From: Microbacterium hominis
Lineage (GTDB): Bacteria; Actinomycetota; Actinomycetes; Actinomycetales; Microbacteriaceae
NCBI RefSeq assembly: GCF_013282805.1
Contig: NZ_CP054038.1
Location: 1,302,001 to 1,366,000, forward strand
DNA: 64,000 bases
Reading direction: 5' to 3'
Notes under the pieces: generated by a model
Databases searched by the model: none
What the model was told of the DNA's origin: nothing
Seen by the model: only the letters and a program-made list of their open reading frames with translations
Made by a program: the position numbers and the translations under genes
In this document: in pieces, positions 34,472 through 44,222 of the stretch
Position numbering within the stretch: the stretch's first letter is position 1
Layout of the letters: each line of letters starts with the position of its first letter

Positions 34472-37400
34472 TCAACGATCAGATGGTCGCCCCTCGGATG
34501 CAGGTCCCGTGGCCGCCCCGAGTTGCTGGGCTACGGTCGCGGCGAAGGTCGAATCGGCCAGGATGCGCCGCACAACGTCCTCCGCGATGCGGTGGACATC
34601 GATGACGCCGTCGTATTCGACTGACGCGTCGCGGGGGTCGGGGAAGTCGACCTTCGTTGTGTATACGCTCTCGCCGTTGTCGCCGTAGGCCGAGAGCACG
34701 TGGTCGTAGATGAGCCGCACCTTGGTCTGGAAGATGTCGACGGTGTATGGGCCGGGTAGGCCGGCGTCGAGCACGGATCGGATGGTGCTGTCGACGTCGC
34801 TCATGACGTCGACCTTGCGTCGCCAGTCCTGGACGAGTTTGTCGTGGAGGTGCTCCAGCAGCGACTTCGCGCTGACCCTAACTCGCTGCTGTTCCTCCCG
34901 GGTGAGGACCGGGTCGGGCTGGGTGAGGAGGTCGAAGATCGCCAGTTCCTCCTCGGTCATGCCCTCCCGGACGGCGCGTTCTTCCTCGTGGGTGAGGGTG
35001 TCGGTCATCTCGATGAGCCGTTTGAGGTACTCGTCGATATTGACGCTGCCAGCGTTGTAGTCGGCGATGAGTTGCTCGATCCGCTCGACAAGCTCGTAGC
35101 GAGTCGGGTTGCGTGTCGCTGCGCTGACAGCGCGCGCGAGAAGGAGCTGAGCGAGCCGGTCTGTCTCGGCACGCTTGCGTCCCGCGAGCTTGCGGGCCAG
35201 CCCTTCGAAGTCGATCTGTGACAGATCGAGCAGCGGGTCCGGGGTGATCCCTTCGGCGGCGGCCCGGATGACGTACTCCTCCGCCCCGACAGAGCGGTCC
35301 AAGAGAGCGTCCACGGCGTCGAGCACGCCGCTGATGTCGGGCTGCGGAGGCTTGGTGACCTCGGTTATGCGCTCCGCGAGCACCCGGACCGCGGCGACGG
35401 TGCGCTGCTGAGCCGCGGCCTTCGGGTTCGGGAGTAGCGCCTTGAAGAGCCTCCGAATGAGGCGTGCCCGGACGAGGAAGTCGTTCCAGGTCTCGTCGTC
35501 TGCGAGCAGCGACTCGACGGCCGCGTCGCGTTTGGCGATGTGATCGAAGCCGGTGGCGTCGCGCATGGCGACGAGGTCGACGCTGGCGCCAGCGCAGAAC
35601 GTGATCACGTCGGCGACGGCGGTGTCCAGTTCGCCGGCGAGGGCGTCGATGATCTCGATCGGCGTCTCACCCTCAGAGGCGGCCCCGTAGATCGCGAGGG
35701 CGCTTTCGAGATTCCGGAACACACCGACATAGTCGACGATGAGGCCGTTGTCCTTCTCGGGGAATACCCGGTTGGCGCGAGCGATGGTCTGCATCAGGGT
35801 GTGGTTGCGCATCGGTCGGTCGAGGTACACGGTGGAGACGCTCGGGGCGTCGAATCCGGTCATCCACATCGCACACACGAACACGATCCGCAGCGGATCC
35901 TTAGAGTCCTTGAACTTCTCGGCAAGGTCTTCGTCGTTCATCCTCTTTCGGTGGGGGCGGATGTCGAGCCCCTGGCCGTCGAGCATCTTCAACTCGTTCT
36001 GACTCTGCGAGACGACGACCGCCATATCGGTCGACTCCATCAGCGCGATCCGGGAGGCGAGCCAGGGCCGTTCGAGTTCGGGCAACGCGTCGTGCTCGGC
36101 CATAAGTTCGTCCAGGTGGGCAGCCCACGCATCCTGCACGAGGCCGTACATACGCACCGCGGCGGCCTTATCGATGCCGACGTACATCGCCTTCCCAGTG
36201 AAGCCGCGGGCGACGAAGTGGCGAACGAGGTCGCTTGCAATGGTCTTGAGTCGCTCGGGCCGGGTCAGCAACGTGTACTGGTTGCCCAGTGCCCTCACGA
36301 GAGCGCCCTCGACTTCGTCGTCGATCTCGGCACCGTCGAGGATCTGCTCGAGCTCGTCGGAGAATTCCGGGTTGATGAGCTGGAGCTCGGGGATGCGGTT
36401 CTCATAGTAGAGCGGGACGGTTGCGCCGTCCTTGATCGCATCACGGAAGTTGTAGATCGACACGTACGCGCCGAACTGGGCACGGGTCGCCTGCTCCTCA
36501 CCCGCAATCAATGGAGTGCCAGTGAAGCCCATCATGGATGCGGCTGGGAGCGCCCGACGCATGTTCAGCGCGAGCGTGTCGTACTGAGAGCGGTGCGCCT
36601 CGTCGGTGATGACGATGATGTCAGAGCGGGTTGACAGCACCGGCATCTCGCGCTCGTCCGCTGCCGGCTGGAACTTCTGGATCAGTGTGAATACGTACCG
36701 GTGGTCGGCCGCCAGCAACTGCCGCAACCCTGCAATCGATTCTGCGTGCACCGGCGCACCGGCGGGGATCGCCCCGGCGTCGGCGAACTCGCCGTGCAAC
36801 TGGGTGTCGAGTTCCTTGCGGTCGGTGACCATCACGAACGTCCATTTGCCCGGCACCTGCCGCAGCACCTTCTGCGTGAACCACAGCATCGACAGGCTCT
36901 TGCCCGATCCCTGCGTGTGCCAGAACACCCCGAGTCGCTTGTCCTGCGCCGCTCGCGCCCGGTTCACGTTCTCAATCGCCGCGTTCACACCGAAGTACTG
37001 GTGCGGACGCGCCGTCACCTTGATCAGGCCGCCCGGACGCTCGAGGTAGGCGACGAAATTCTCGAACAGATCCAACAGGATGCCGGGGTCGCATGTGCCC
37101 CTCAGCGTGGTCTCGAGCGCAATCAGCCCACGCGTGCCCATTGCGTCGATGACCATCCAGTCACCGAAGAACTCCCACGGCGAGTACGTCGAGCCGACCT
37201 TCGCGTGGCTGCCATTGGAGACCAGCACGAACAGGTTCGGCACGAACAACTGCGGAATCGTGTCGCGATAGTCGGTGATGTTGTCGTCGAAACCTTTCTT
37301 AACGTCCTCATTCGGCTCCTTGAACTCCATCAGCACCAGCGGGACACCGTTGACGAACAGCGCAACATCTAGGCGTCGGCTGTGCATTGGCCCCTTCACC

Positions 37401-37816
37401 CACATCTGCTGCACTGCCAGCAAGTCATTTGCGGCAGGGTTCACCACGTCGAGGTAGCGCAGCAACTCGATGCGCTTGTCCCCGCGCTCGTCGACCCATT
37501 CAGCCCGATACCCGTCGCGAAGCAGGTCGTACACCTCACGGTTCGCCCGCACTCGATCCATCACCGACCGATCCTTGGTGACCGCCGCGACCGCCTCTGC
37601 CACCGCCAGGTCCGGCACATCGGCAGGGTTCAGGTGGCGGACGGCGGCGTACAGGCGATGGGTCAGGATGACGTCGTGCTGCGAGTCGCGGCCGAGAGTG
37701 CCGTTCGGGCCGAGCGTTTCCTGGAACGCATCAACCGCAATCCATCCGAGCTGTCCGAGCAATTCCATGCTCGGCTTCTCGACGTACAAGTACTCCCCGC
37801 CGACGGGAACCATCAC
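34472..37816 (-). CDS. hsdR: type I restriction enzyme, R subunit
   Basis: 1114-aa translocating endonuclease subunit. The N-terminal PD-(D/E)XK nuclease is seen as RRLDVALFVNGVPLVLMEFK (Asp150, Glu164, Lys166). The SF2 motor follows: Walker A TQGSGKS (about 302-308), IVITDEAHRSQYD, MGFTGTPLI, then VFVCAMWMTGFDAPSVSTVYLDRP and MQTIARANRV. Length is typical for HsdR. It is the last gene of the leftward hsdM-hsdS-hsdR operon; GTG 37816 overlaps the hsdS stop (the ATG at 37813 is an alternative). It converges on the CBASS operon, with about 135 non-coding bases between. Confidence 0.95.
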   Translation of the reverse strand: MMVPVGGEYLYVEKPSMELLGQLGWIAVDAFQETLGPNGTLGRDSQHDVILTHRLYAAVRHLNPADVPDLAVAEAVAAVTKDRSVMDRVRANREVYDLLRDGYRAEWVDERGDKRIELLRYLDVVNPAANDLLAVQQMWVKGPMHSRRLDVALFVNGVPLVLMEFKEPNEDVKKGFDDNITDYRDTIPQLFVPNLFVLVSNGSHAKVGSTYSPWEFFGDWMVIDAMGTRGLIALETTLRGTCDPGILLDLFENFVAYLERPGGLIKVTARPHQYFGVNAAIENVNRARAAQDKRLGVFWHTQGSGKSLSMLWFTQKVLRQVPGKWTFVMVTDRKELDTQLHGEFADAGAIPAGAPVHAESIAGLRQLLAADHRYVFTLIQKFQPAADEREMPVLSTRSDIIVITDEAHRSQYDTLALNMRRALPAASMMGFTGTPLIAGEEQATRAQFGAYVSIYNFRDAIKDGATVPLYYENRIPELQLINPEFSDELEQILDGAEIDDEVEGALVRALGNQYTLLTRPERLKTIASDLVRHFVARGFTGKAMYVGIDKAAAVRMYGLVQDAWAAHLDELMAEHDALPELERPWLASRIALMESTDMAVVVSQSQNELKMLDGQGLDIRPHRKRMNDEDLAEKFKDSKDPLRIVFVCAMWMTGFDAPSVSTVYLDRPMRNHTLMQTIARANRVFPEKDNGLIVDYVGVFRNLESALAIYGAASEGETPIEIIDALAGELDTAVADVITFCAGASVDLVAMRDATGFDHIAKRDAAVESLLADDETWNDFLVRARLIRRLFKALLPNPKAAAQQRTVAAVRVLAERITEVTKPPQPDISGVLDAVDALLDRSVGAEEYVIRAAAEGITPDPLLDLSQIDFEGLARKLAGRKRAETDRLAQLLLARAVSAATRNPTRYELVERIEQLIADYNAGSVNIDEYLKRLIEMTDTLTHEEERAVREGMTEEELAIFDLLTQPDPVLTREEQQRVRVSAKSLLEHLHDKLVQDWRRKVDVMSDVDSTIRSVLDAGLPGPYTVDIFQTKVRLIYDHVLSAYGDNGESVYTTKVDFPDPRDASVEYDGVIDVHRIAEDVVRRILADSTFAATVAQQLGAATGPASEGRPSDR

Positions 37817-39063
37817 GCCACCGACTTCTCGCGAACTTCATCGAGGTCCAGCGCCGACACGTCAATCTGGCCGGTCACCAACTTCGGCAGCAGTAGGTCG
37901 CGCAGCGCCGTGAGTCGGCGGTTCTCGAACATGAGCGTCTCCGAAAGGCTGAGGTGGTAGCGAGCGACGTCGTTGAACGATTCAGAAATATGGACAGGCG
38001 GAACGGGTATCGGCCACTTGCCGAGTACTTTCCAATCGGCCCGCGGCATCTTGGTGCCATTCGATGTCTGCGTTGCGTGAGCCACGAACTCGGCGCTCGA
38101 TGCGGTGAACACCGCTTGGCCCCAGTGCGCGGCATGCGGACGGATCACTATGGCGTCGGTCGAGCAGATCCCGTCGACCGGCGCGACGCTCACCTTGTGG
38201 AAGTAGGGCCGTATCTTGCCAAAGAGCACATCTCCTCGCTCGAACACGGCCTTGCGACTGCCCTGGGTTCCGGCCGTGCCCCAATCGTCCAGCGTCAGCT
38301 GCTGCCGCGGGATGTGTTCTAGGCCGACCGCCGGCATGTCGGGGTCAATCTTGGCGGGATCGACGCTCGCTTTACTGACGGTGACTATGTCGTCGAGGAT
38401 GCCCGCTGACCACCCCTCGGGGAGGGGGCCGAGAGCGGAGTCGACGATGGGGACGGTCTCGTCTCCGGGGTGGCGAAACTTCACGAACCACTCCCGGTAG
38501 ATTGCCCGCGCCATATTCTGCAGCACCTGCATCCGCCGTCGGTTGTTGTCGATCAACTCATCGAACAGCGACAGGATCTCTGCAATCTCGCGCTGTGCGT
38601 CGACGCCGGGGACATCGATCTCCAGGGCTGCGAGGTTCGAGCCGGTGATGCCCGAAACCGCTGTGCGAGCGGCAATTGAAGCCATCCGCGCCCGGCCTTC
38701 AGGCGACCTGAAATAGTAGAAGAGGAATCGGGAGTCGGCCTTGTCGGGATCGGGACGGGCGCGGATCATCGACGACTCGAACGTCAGTGACTCGGGAGGG
38801 TCGATAACCAGGGAGCACTTGCCTGCACCTTCGAGCACGAAGGAACGTCGTGCGAACAGAAGGTCGCCGTCGCGGAGTTGAGACTTTGCGAACTCGGCGG
38901 GAGTGAGTTCGATTCGGGCGTCGGGCTGATCCGACAAGAAATCGAACGCGAACAGCTCCTTCATGTTCACGAGCTTCACACCGGAGCCGTGGAACTCCTT
39001 GGGTTTGTAGACACCGTTCCGCACGGGCTCAGCGAGAAGGTCTCGAAAAGCAATGCGGCTCAT
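37813..39063 (-). CDS. hsdS: type I restriction-modification specificity subunit
   Basis: 416-aa DNA-recognition subunit with two target-recognition domains (about 1-155 and 210-375), each followed by a conserved helical spacer: AQREIAEILSLFDELIDNNRRRMQVLQNMARAIYREW after the first and a shorter ENRRLTALRDLLLPKLVTGQ after the second. The second spacer has the PxLxxGxI ending usual for HsdS. Target sequence cannot be read. Its start overlaps the hsdM stop by four bases. Confidence 0.93.
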   Translation of the reverse strand: MSRIAFRDLLAEPVRNGVYKPKEFHGSGVKLVNMKELFAFDFLSDQPDARIELTPAEFAKSQLRDGDLLFARRSFVLEGAGKCSLVIDPPESLTFESSMIRARPDPDKADSRFLFYYFRSPEGRARMASIAARTAVSGITGSNLAALEIDVPGVDAQREIAEILSLFDELIDNNRRRMQVLQNMARAIYREWFVKFRHPGDETVPIVDSALGPLPEGWSAGILDDIVTVSKASVDPAKIDPDMPAVGLEHIPRQQLTLDDWGTAGTQGSRKAVFERGDVLFGKIRPYFHKVSVAPVDGICSTDAIVIRPHAAHWGQAVFTASSAEFVAHATQTSNGTKMPRADWKVLGKWPIPVPPVHISESFNDVARYHLSLSETLMFENRRLTALRDLLLPKLVTGQIDVSALDLDEVREKSVA

Positions 39064-40610
39064 GCGTCGAGAATCCCCTGCACCGCGGCATCCACCTTCG
39101 CGCGCAGGTCGACAGCGTCGTCGCTTAGGCGTGTAAATTCCTCGAAGAGCTCCTCCAGCCTGATCACGAAGTCTTCCTCGTCGTCATCGGCCGCGGCGGT
39201 TCCGGTGTAGCGGCCGGGGTTCAGGCTCCAGCCCTGAGCTTCGATCTCGGTGCGAGTGGCGACCTTGCACAGGCCTGGTACGTCTGCGTATTGCCCTTTA
39301 GGAAAGTTCTCCGCCAGTAGATCGCCACTGCTGTTGCGGTTTTCGACGTCCTCTCCCCGGTACAGTCGCACGATGTTCGCGAGGAACTCGATCTGCTCGG
39401 GGCGGAAGTCGCGGTGGGCGCGGTCGATCTGGCGAAAGATCTGCCGCGCGTCGATGAACAGCACCGTGTCTTCGCGGGGGGTGCCCGACTTGGCCTTGTC
39501 GAGGAACCAGAGCGTGACCGGCAGGGTGACGGTGTAGAAGAAGTTGGAGCTGATCGCGACCATGACGTCGACTGCTCCGGTCTCGACAAGCTGCTTGCGG
39601 ATCTCCTTCTCGGAGTGTCCGGCATCCCCCGCTGAGTTGGCCATGACGAACCCGGCCCGGCCCGTGTCGGTGAGCGCGGCGTAGAACTGCTGGATCCACA
39701 GGAAGTTCGCGTTGTCGGCCTTCGGCATGCCGAACGGGAACCGCTTGTCGCCGGCGAGTTGTTCCTTCTTGACCTTGTCGACGTTGAACGGTGGGTTGGC
39801 CATCACGTAGTCGAATGCCCCTACCGCCTTGTGTGGGTCTTCGTAGTAGCTGTTGGCCTGACGGATCTCACCGGACAGGCCATGCAGGGCGAGGTTCATC
39901 TTCGCCAGGGGCACGGTGTCCTCTGTCTTCTCCGCGCCGTAGATCGACAGCTTGCGGGTGGCGGACTCGTTGTGCCGCTCGACGAACTTCGCGCACTGCA
40001 CGAACATGCCGCCCGACCCGCAGGCCGGGTCGAAAACCCGGCCATGAAACGGTTCGAGGATCTCGACTATGAGCCGGACGATCGAGTAGGGGGTGAAGTA
40101 CTCGCCGCCGCCCTTGCCCTCTTGGGCGGCGAAGTTCGAGAGGAAGTCCTCGTAGATGAATCCGAACGCGTCGCCGGAGAGTTGGGTCGGCAGCGGCGCA
40201 AACAGGCGCAGCAGCTCGATGAGAGTCGCACGCTCGAGCTTTTGGTAGCCGCGCGGAAGGATGTCCTTCAGCTCGGGGTTCGCCGTCTCGATCGCCTTGA
40301 TCGCCTCATCAACCGCCTTGCCGATGTCGTCGCCCTCGGGCAGTGCGACGAGATGCGACAGCCGCGACTCGTTCGGGACGTAGAGCACCGACTTCGCCTT
40401 GTAGTCGGCGGGCTGTGCGGGGTTGCGCGTACTCCGGTTCGTCTCAATGTCGCCGCGCACGTGCTCGAAGCGGCTCTCCGCGTACGCGAGGAACACGAGC
40501 CCGAGCACGGGGTCGCGGTACTGTACGGGCGTCAACTTCGAGTTCGCACGCAGTTCATCGGCGGCGGCCCAAAGCGTGGCTCGCACTTTTCCCAAATCGG
40601 TGGTTCTCAC
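39060..40610 (-). CDS. hsdM: type I restriction-modification methyltransferase subunit
   Basis: 516-aa N6-adenine methyltransferase. The SAM-binding motif FDPACGSGGMF is at about 193-203 and the catalytic NPPF at 272-275. The N-terminal helical domain (LWAAADELRANSKLTPVQYRDPVLGLVFL) and EYFTP before motif I are typical of HsdM. The GTG start is 10 bases from the last in-frame option and has no strong ribosome site. First gene of the operon; divergent from the serine resolvase. Confidence 0.95.
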   Translation of the reverse strand: MRTTDLGKVRATLWAAADELRANSKLTPVQYRDPVLGLVFLAYAESRFEHVRGDIETNRSTRNPAQPADYKAKSVLYVPNESRLSHLVALPEGDDIGKAVDEAIKAIETANPELKDILPRGYQKLERATLIELLRLFAPLPTQLSGDAFGFIYEDFLSNFAAQEGKGGGEYFTPYSIVRLIVEILEPFHGRVFDPACGSGGMFVQCAKFVERHNESATRKLSIYGAEKTEDTVPLAKMNLALHGLSGEIRQANSYYEDPHKAVGAFDYVMANPPFNVDKVKKEQLAGDKRFPFGMPKADNANFLWIQQFYAALTDTGRAGFVMANSAGDAGHSEKEIRKQLVETGAVDVMVAISSNFFYTVTLPVTLWFLDKAKSGTPREDTVLFIDARQIFRQIDRAHRDFRPEQIEFLANIVRLYRGEDVENRNSSGDLLAENFPKGQYADVPGLCKVATRTEIEAQGWSLNPGRYTGTAAADDDEEDFVIRLEELFEEFTRLSDDAVDLRAKVDAAVQGILDA

Positions 40611-40760
40611 CCCTGAAGGCTACCGACCGTCGCCGACGCACGACGGGCGAATCGATCGCGTTCGCACGCCACGTTGCCGCACGCAGCGGTCCCTCTTCCG
40701 GGCGATGCCCGCAAGAGGATCCGAGCGGAGTGCGACGTGACTCGGTGGGACTCTGAGCGG

Positions 40761-41369
40761 ATGGATGGAATACAGATCGGATATGCCAGGGTCTCGACCA
40801 CTGATCAAGACCTCACGTCCCAGCGCGACGCATTGCTGCGTATGGGAGTTCGCGATGCGAACATCTACGTCGATCACGGGCTGACCGGAACGAACCGTGC
40901 CAGGCCTGGGCTTCGGGAGGCTCTGGCCGCGGTCCGTGAAGGCGACACCCTTGTGGTGACCAAGCTTGACCGGCTGGCCAGGTCGGTGAAGGACGCGCGG
41001 GACATCGCCGACGAGCTGACGACAAAGGGCGTCGCGCTCAGCCTCGGCGGCAGCAGGTACGACCCCACCGACCCGGTTGGGCGACTGTTGTTCAACGTGC
41101 TCGCGATGGTCGCGGAGTTCGAGCGTGACTTGATCAGCATGAGAACCAAGGAGGGGATGGCGGTCGCCAGGGCGAAAGGCAGGTTGAAGGGCAAGCAGCC
41201 GAAACTGTCGCTGACGCAGCGGAAGTTGCTGTTCGAGGTCCAGGACCGGGGCGAGTACACCCAGGCTGAGGTCGCCGAGCTGTTCAGCGTCTCTCGCGCC
41301 ACCGTCTATCGGGAGCTCCAGAAGCGCCGCACGGCGTTTCTCGCCACCTGCGACGCTCACATCTTCTAG
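40761..41369 (+). CDS. serine recombinase (resolvase/invertase family)
   Basis: 202-aa small serine recombinase. The catalytic Ser is in IGYARVSTTDQDLTSQRDAL, the arginine motif in VTKLDRLARSVKDA, and the E-helix MVAEFERDLISMRTKEGM precedes a C-terminal helix-turn-helix (YTQAEVAELFSVSRATVYREL). Length fits Tn3-type resolvases and DNA invertases. The ATG at 40761 starts the domain exactly; the longer upstream frame crosses the divergent promoter and is rejected. It may resolve cointegrates of the element that brought in the defence genes. I saw no obvious res site or flanking transposon ends. Confidence 0.92.
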   Translation: MDGIQIGYARVSTTDQDLTSQRDALLRMGVRDANIYVDHGLTGTNRARPGLREALAAVREGDTLVVTKLDRLARSVKDARDIADELTTKGVALSLGGSRYDPTDPVGRLLFNVLAMVAEFERDLISMRTKEGMAVARAKGRLKGKQPKLSLTQRKLLFEVQDRGEYTQAEVAELFSVSRATVYRELQKRRTAFLATCDAHIF

Positions 41370-41405
41370 CCAGAACCGGCTCCGCCCATCCCCCGCGGAG
41401 CCGGA

Positions 41406-41430
41406 ACCCTTGGCAATTCTTGCCAAGGGT
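41406..41430. promoter_or_regulatory. toxin-antitoxin operator palindrome
   Basis: ACCCTTGGCAA, TTC, TTGCCAAGGGT: a perfect 11-bp inverted repeat ending two bases before the -10 box of parD. It is placed for autorepression by the ParD-ParE complex. Confidence 0.75.
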
Positions 41431-41432
41431 CG

Positions 41433-41438
41433 TATCCT
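41433..41438 (+). promoter_or_regulatory. -10 box of leaderless parDE promoter
   Basis: TATCCT, then six bases, then the parD ATG. No ribosome site is present, so parD is probably translated from a leaderless message. Confidence 0.5.
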
Positions 41439-41444
41439 GACGGC

Positions 41445-41696
41445 ATGGTCACGATGAACGTCTCGCTCCCCGACTCGCTCAAGCAATTCGTCGACGAGCA
41501 GGTCTCCGAGCGAGGCTTCGGCACAACCAGCGAGTACGTGCGCGAACTGATCCGATACGACCGCGACCGCTCCCTCCTCCGCGAACGCATCCTCGCGTCG
41601 GCGGACGCGGAGTTCTCCGAGACCATGGACGGTGCGTACTTCGAACGGCTTCGCGGTGCGATCCGCGCCGCCGGCGACGACGCTACCGCCCAGTGA
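41445..41696 (+). CDS. parD: ParD-family antitoxin
   Basis: 83-aa ribbon-helix-helix antitoxin. The N-terminal strand MVTMNVSLPDSLKQFVDEQV and the helix pair GFGTTSEYVRELIRYDRDR form the DNA-binding part; the acidic C-terminus should wrap the toxin. It overlaps parE by four bases (GTGA). Autoregulation is implied by the palindrome just upstream. Confidence 0.92.
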   Translation: MVTMNVSLPDSLKQFVDEQVSERGFGTTSEYVRELIRYDRDRSLLRERILASADAEFSETMDGAYFERLRGAIRAAGDDATAQ

Positions 41697-42010
41697 CCAA
41701 GAAGTGGGTGCGGACCCGCACCACCGCGGAGACGGAACTGCAGTCCGCGATCGCCTACTACTTGGACGAAGGTGCGGCGGATGCGGCGCTCGGCCTGGTG
41801 GACGAGTTCGAAGCGGCCCTGGACGCCATCGGTAGCCACCCCACGATCGGATCCCCGCGGCTCGAGATCGAGCTCGGCATCCCCGGCGTGCGAGTCTTCG
41901 CCCTCCGGACCTACCCGTACGTCATCATCTACTTCGACACACCTGAGTTCGTCGACGTCAGACACGTCCTCCACTCCAGTCGAGACATCCCCAACCGACT
42001 GGCCGACTGA
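41693..42010 (+). CDS. parE: ParE-family toxin
   Basis: 105-aa RelE/ParE-fold toxin. Visible features are the first helix TTAETELQSAIAYYLDEGAADAA, the central IGSHPTIGSPRLE and the ending VRVFALRTYPYVIIYFDTPEFVDVRHVLHSSRD, in which the final strand and R-D-x-x motif are typical of ParE gyrase poisons. It has a normal length and is translationally coupled to parD. Confidence 0.92.
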   Translation: MTKKWVRTRTTAETELQSAIAYYLDEGAADAALGLVDEFEAALDAIGSHPTIGSPRLEIELGIPGVRVFALRTYPYVIIYFDTPEFVDVRHVLHSSRDIPNRLAD

Positions 42011-42087
42011 CTGAACGCACGCTCCCGTCCCTCAAACGAGCATCGCCCGCCAAAGGATCCATCCGAACCAGTCGCCGTCGCCGCCGG

Positions 42088-42093
42088 TAGGGT
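42088..42093 (+). promoter_or_regulatory. -10 box, leaderless promoter
   Basis: TAGGGT, six bases, then GTG. It is the same hexamer and spacing as at 42388, before the next small gene. Confidence 0.45.
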
Positions 42094-42099
42094 GTCCGC

Positions 42100-42297
42100 G
42101 TGGAAGACGTGTCTGAGTTGCCAGTCTCGATCGGCAAGGTCGCGCGTCGCGAGCTCGCCGTCCACGGCATCACTCGATTCGAGCAAATGACTTCCTTGAC
42201 CGAATCCGACGTACTGAATATCCATGGGGTCGGCCCGAAGGCCGTGCGGATCCTCGCGAAAGAGCTCGATTCCCGCGGTATGCGTTTCGCCGGGTAG
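42100..42297 (+). CDS. small helix-hairpin-helix protein
   Basis: 65-aa protein made of one helical unit: RRELAVHGITRFEQM, then LTESDVLNIHGVGPKAVRILAKEL, where HGVGPKA is a helix-hairpin-helix non-specific DNA-binding motif like that of the RNA polymerase alpha C-terminal domain. Stand-alone proteins of this kind are common in Gram-positive genomes and have no established role. Leaderless promoter; same direction as parDE. Confidence 0.8.
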   Translation: MEDVSELPVSIGKVARRELAVHGITRFEQMTSLTESDVLNIHGVGPKAVRILAKELDSRGMRFAG

Positions 42298-42387
42298 GTC
42301 CGCCCGCTTGGGGATCGTTCGCGCGGTCACGGAACGAGTCGGTCCACTCGGCGACGGCTCGGTGCTACCCCGTCACGCCGGCGCCGA

Positions 42388-42393
42388 TAGGGT
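42388..42393 (+). promoter_or_regulatory. -10 box, leaderless promoter
   Basis: TAGGGT, six bases, then ATG, identical in layout to the box at 42088. Confidence 0.45.
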
Positions 42394-42399
42394 GCGTCC

Positions 42400-42612
42400 A
42401 TGGCATCGAAGGTCTCGCTCTACATCGGCCCCGCAACGGCATACAAGAAGTTCACCTTCAGCGACGCGGCGGTGTGGGCCGCTGTTCGTGAGCAGATCGT
42501 GGTCGCGATGGATGCCGGCAGCGGCCTCATCCAGATCGACTACAAAGGTGAGAGGTTCGTCTTCGTCTATAGCCCGCACCTCATGGTCTCCTGGGTGGAA
42601 TCCGGCGCATAG
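42400..42612 (+). CDS. small hypothetical protein
   Basis: 70-aa alpha/beta protein (VSLYIGPATAYKKFTF, then VREQIVVAMDAGSGLIQIDYKG, then FVFVYSPHLMVSWVE). No family recognised. Coding is supported by the leaderless -10 box with the same geometry as its neighbour and by a balanced, ordered composition. Confidence 0.6.
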   Translation: MASKVSLYIGPATAYKKFTFSDAAVWAAVREQIVVAMDAGSGLIQIDYKGERFVFVYSPHLMVSWVESGA

Positions 42613-42941
42613 AACCGTAGTCGGTCGACCAAGGGTCGGAGGCGCCGGCCCGGTGATGGCGCGGAGCGCGCGATGCGCGTACGGGGGCGACCTCCGCGCA
42701 CCGCACGGAAAGGGATCCATCCCCGCGGACTACGACGACAAGATCACTCCTCACAGAAGTTGTCCACAGAGAACTTCCCGTCTCAGCAGCGATGATGGCC
42801 GCCGACGTCAGCTCAACGCGATCAGTCCGATTCGCGCCTCGGGCGGCGGATGCCCGCCAATGAGCCGCCCGAGGAGGCAGTGCCCCGGGAGTGCGCACGG
42901 ACCCTCACGCCGCGTGCCCTTCTCGTGCACGAAGCGCGCAC
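42613..42941. other. intergenic stretch, no gene seen
   Basis: About 330 bases between convergent genes. No gene, hairpin or repeat could be supported. Confidence 0.5.
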
Positions 42942-44222
42942 CTATAACGGGGCAGGCTCCGTCGCGAGGAGGTCCTCCAGCAGCACGCCGATCAGAGCTT
43001 CTTCATGCACGACGATTCCGCGGGCGGCCATCGTGTCAGCCAGCGCCGCATCCCACGGGGTGAGACAGGCCGGACCGTCCAGCGGCTCCGTCTCGTTCAG
43101 GGATGCCAGCGCGTTAGCGTAGTCGGCGGCGCCCATCCGCCACATCTGCGCGCCGGCGCCGTGCAGGCGAGCCGCGATAGCTATCCCCGGCCAGTCAAAG
43201 TCGCCGTGGTACTTCACCGTGACACCCGCTGCCAGCAGATGCCGGATTACCCGCCAACCAGCAGCGGATGCCTGCCCGGAGAGGCAGACAAGCGTCGCCG
43301 GGGCCCTGGCATCCGCGGCGGCCTGCAGCACCTGCGGGTTCTCGCACGCGAACACGGTCGTGCCGGGTGCGGCCAGGGCGGCGTCGCCGGCGAGGTCCAG
43401 CTCCTGCAGAGTGAGGTGGGTCACTAGTCCCTGCCGGGCCCGCTCGTAAAGCATCACTGACCAGGGGTCCTCGCCCGGCGGGCGGAGCCCCCACGTCAGC
43501 GCGGTGCCCGAGACTGAGTCCGTAAGGATGCCGGCAAGGTTCCACAGCCGCCGTCGGTCCTCGCCGCTCTTCGGAGTCGGCTCGTCGAACCGGGCGGCGA
43601 CGGCGCGCAGCATCAGCTTGGATGCGCGGGACCCCTCGTCGAAACCGTGCGCAGAGCCGGTGAAGCGGAATGCGAACTCGCCCAGCAACCACGTCCGCTG
43701 CTCGTCGAGGACGAAGGCGTCGGAGGAGACGAGCTCGGCCCACCCCACCGCAAAGCGGGCGATGGCGCCGCCGGCACCCGCACCGGCGCGCGTGAGGATG
43801 CCTGACGAGCGGACGCTTCCGACGAACGCGTGCGCCTGCGCAGGTGAGAGACCGCCCACACCCACTGCGTCCTCGAGTTGACGGTAGATCTCGAAGACGG
43901 CATCCGCGCGATCCTGGCGGATCTTCTTTCGATCCACCAGCGGCGTCTCGCGCACCAGCTCGACGGTTGCCACCAGGCCCGCTCCGCCGTCGAGCGCCCG
44001 CAGCCGCTGGTCGAGCTCCGCCAGTTTCAGCGTGACCGCGCCCGCCTCGAGCGGCCGACCGAGCAGGCCTGACAGGTGCGCGGCACCGGCGGAATCGATC
44101 TGGATGTGCAGTGACCCGCCGACGGAGAGGCGGGTTCGTTCGAGCCGAGCCCCGATCGCGTCCCACATGGCGGTGAGCGACGAGTCACGCAGGTAGGTCA
44201 GCGCAGCCTTGGAGACTGTCAT
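42942..44222 (-). CDS. jetD: Wadjet JetD (DUF2399/TIGR02679-type nuclease subunit)
   Basis: 426-aa protein whose C-terminal third has a Toprim-like site: Glu294 in FACENPQVLQAAADA and the DxD pair Asp341/Asp343 in YHGDFDWPGIAIAARL. This fits JetD, the nuclease that cuts DNA extruded by the SMC complex. The N-terminal part (about 1-250) is the helical DUF region. Its ATG lies 38 bases inside the jetC 3' end, so it is last in a coupled four-gene operon. Family identity is recalled, not searched. Confidence 0.85.
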   Translation of the reverse strand: MTVSKAALTYLRDSSLTAMWDAIGARLERTRLSVGGSLHIQIDSAGAAHLSGLLGRPLEAGAVTLKLAELDQRLRALDGGAGLVATVELVRETPLVDRKKIRQDRADAVFEIYRQLEDAVGVGGLSPAQAHAFVGSVRSSGILTRAGAGAGGAIARFAVGWAELVSSDAFVLDEQRTWLLGEFAFRFTGSAHGFDEGSRASKLMLRAVAARFDEPTPKSGEDRRRLWNLAGILTDSVSGTALTWGLRPPGEDPWSVMLYERARQGLVTHLTLQELDLAGDAALAAPGTTVFACENPQVLQAAADARAPATLVCLSGQASAAGWRVIRHLLAAGVTVKYHGDFDWPGIAIAARLHGAGAQMWRMGAADYANALASLNETEPLDGPACLTPWDAALADTMAARGIVVHEEALIGVLLEDLLATEPAPL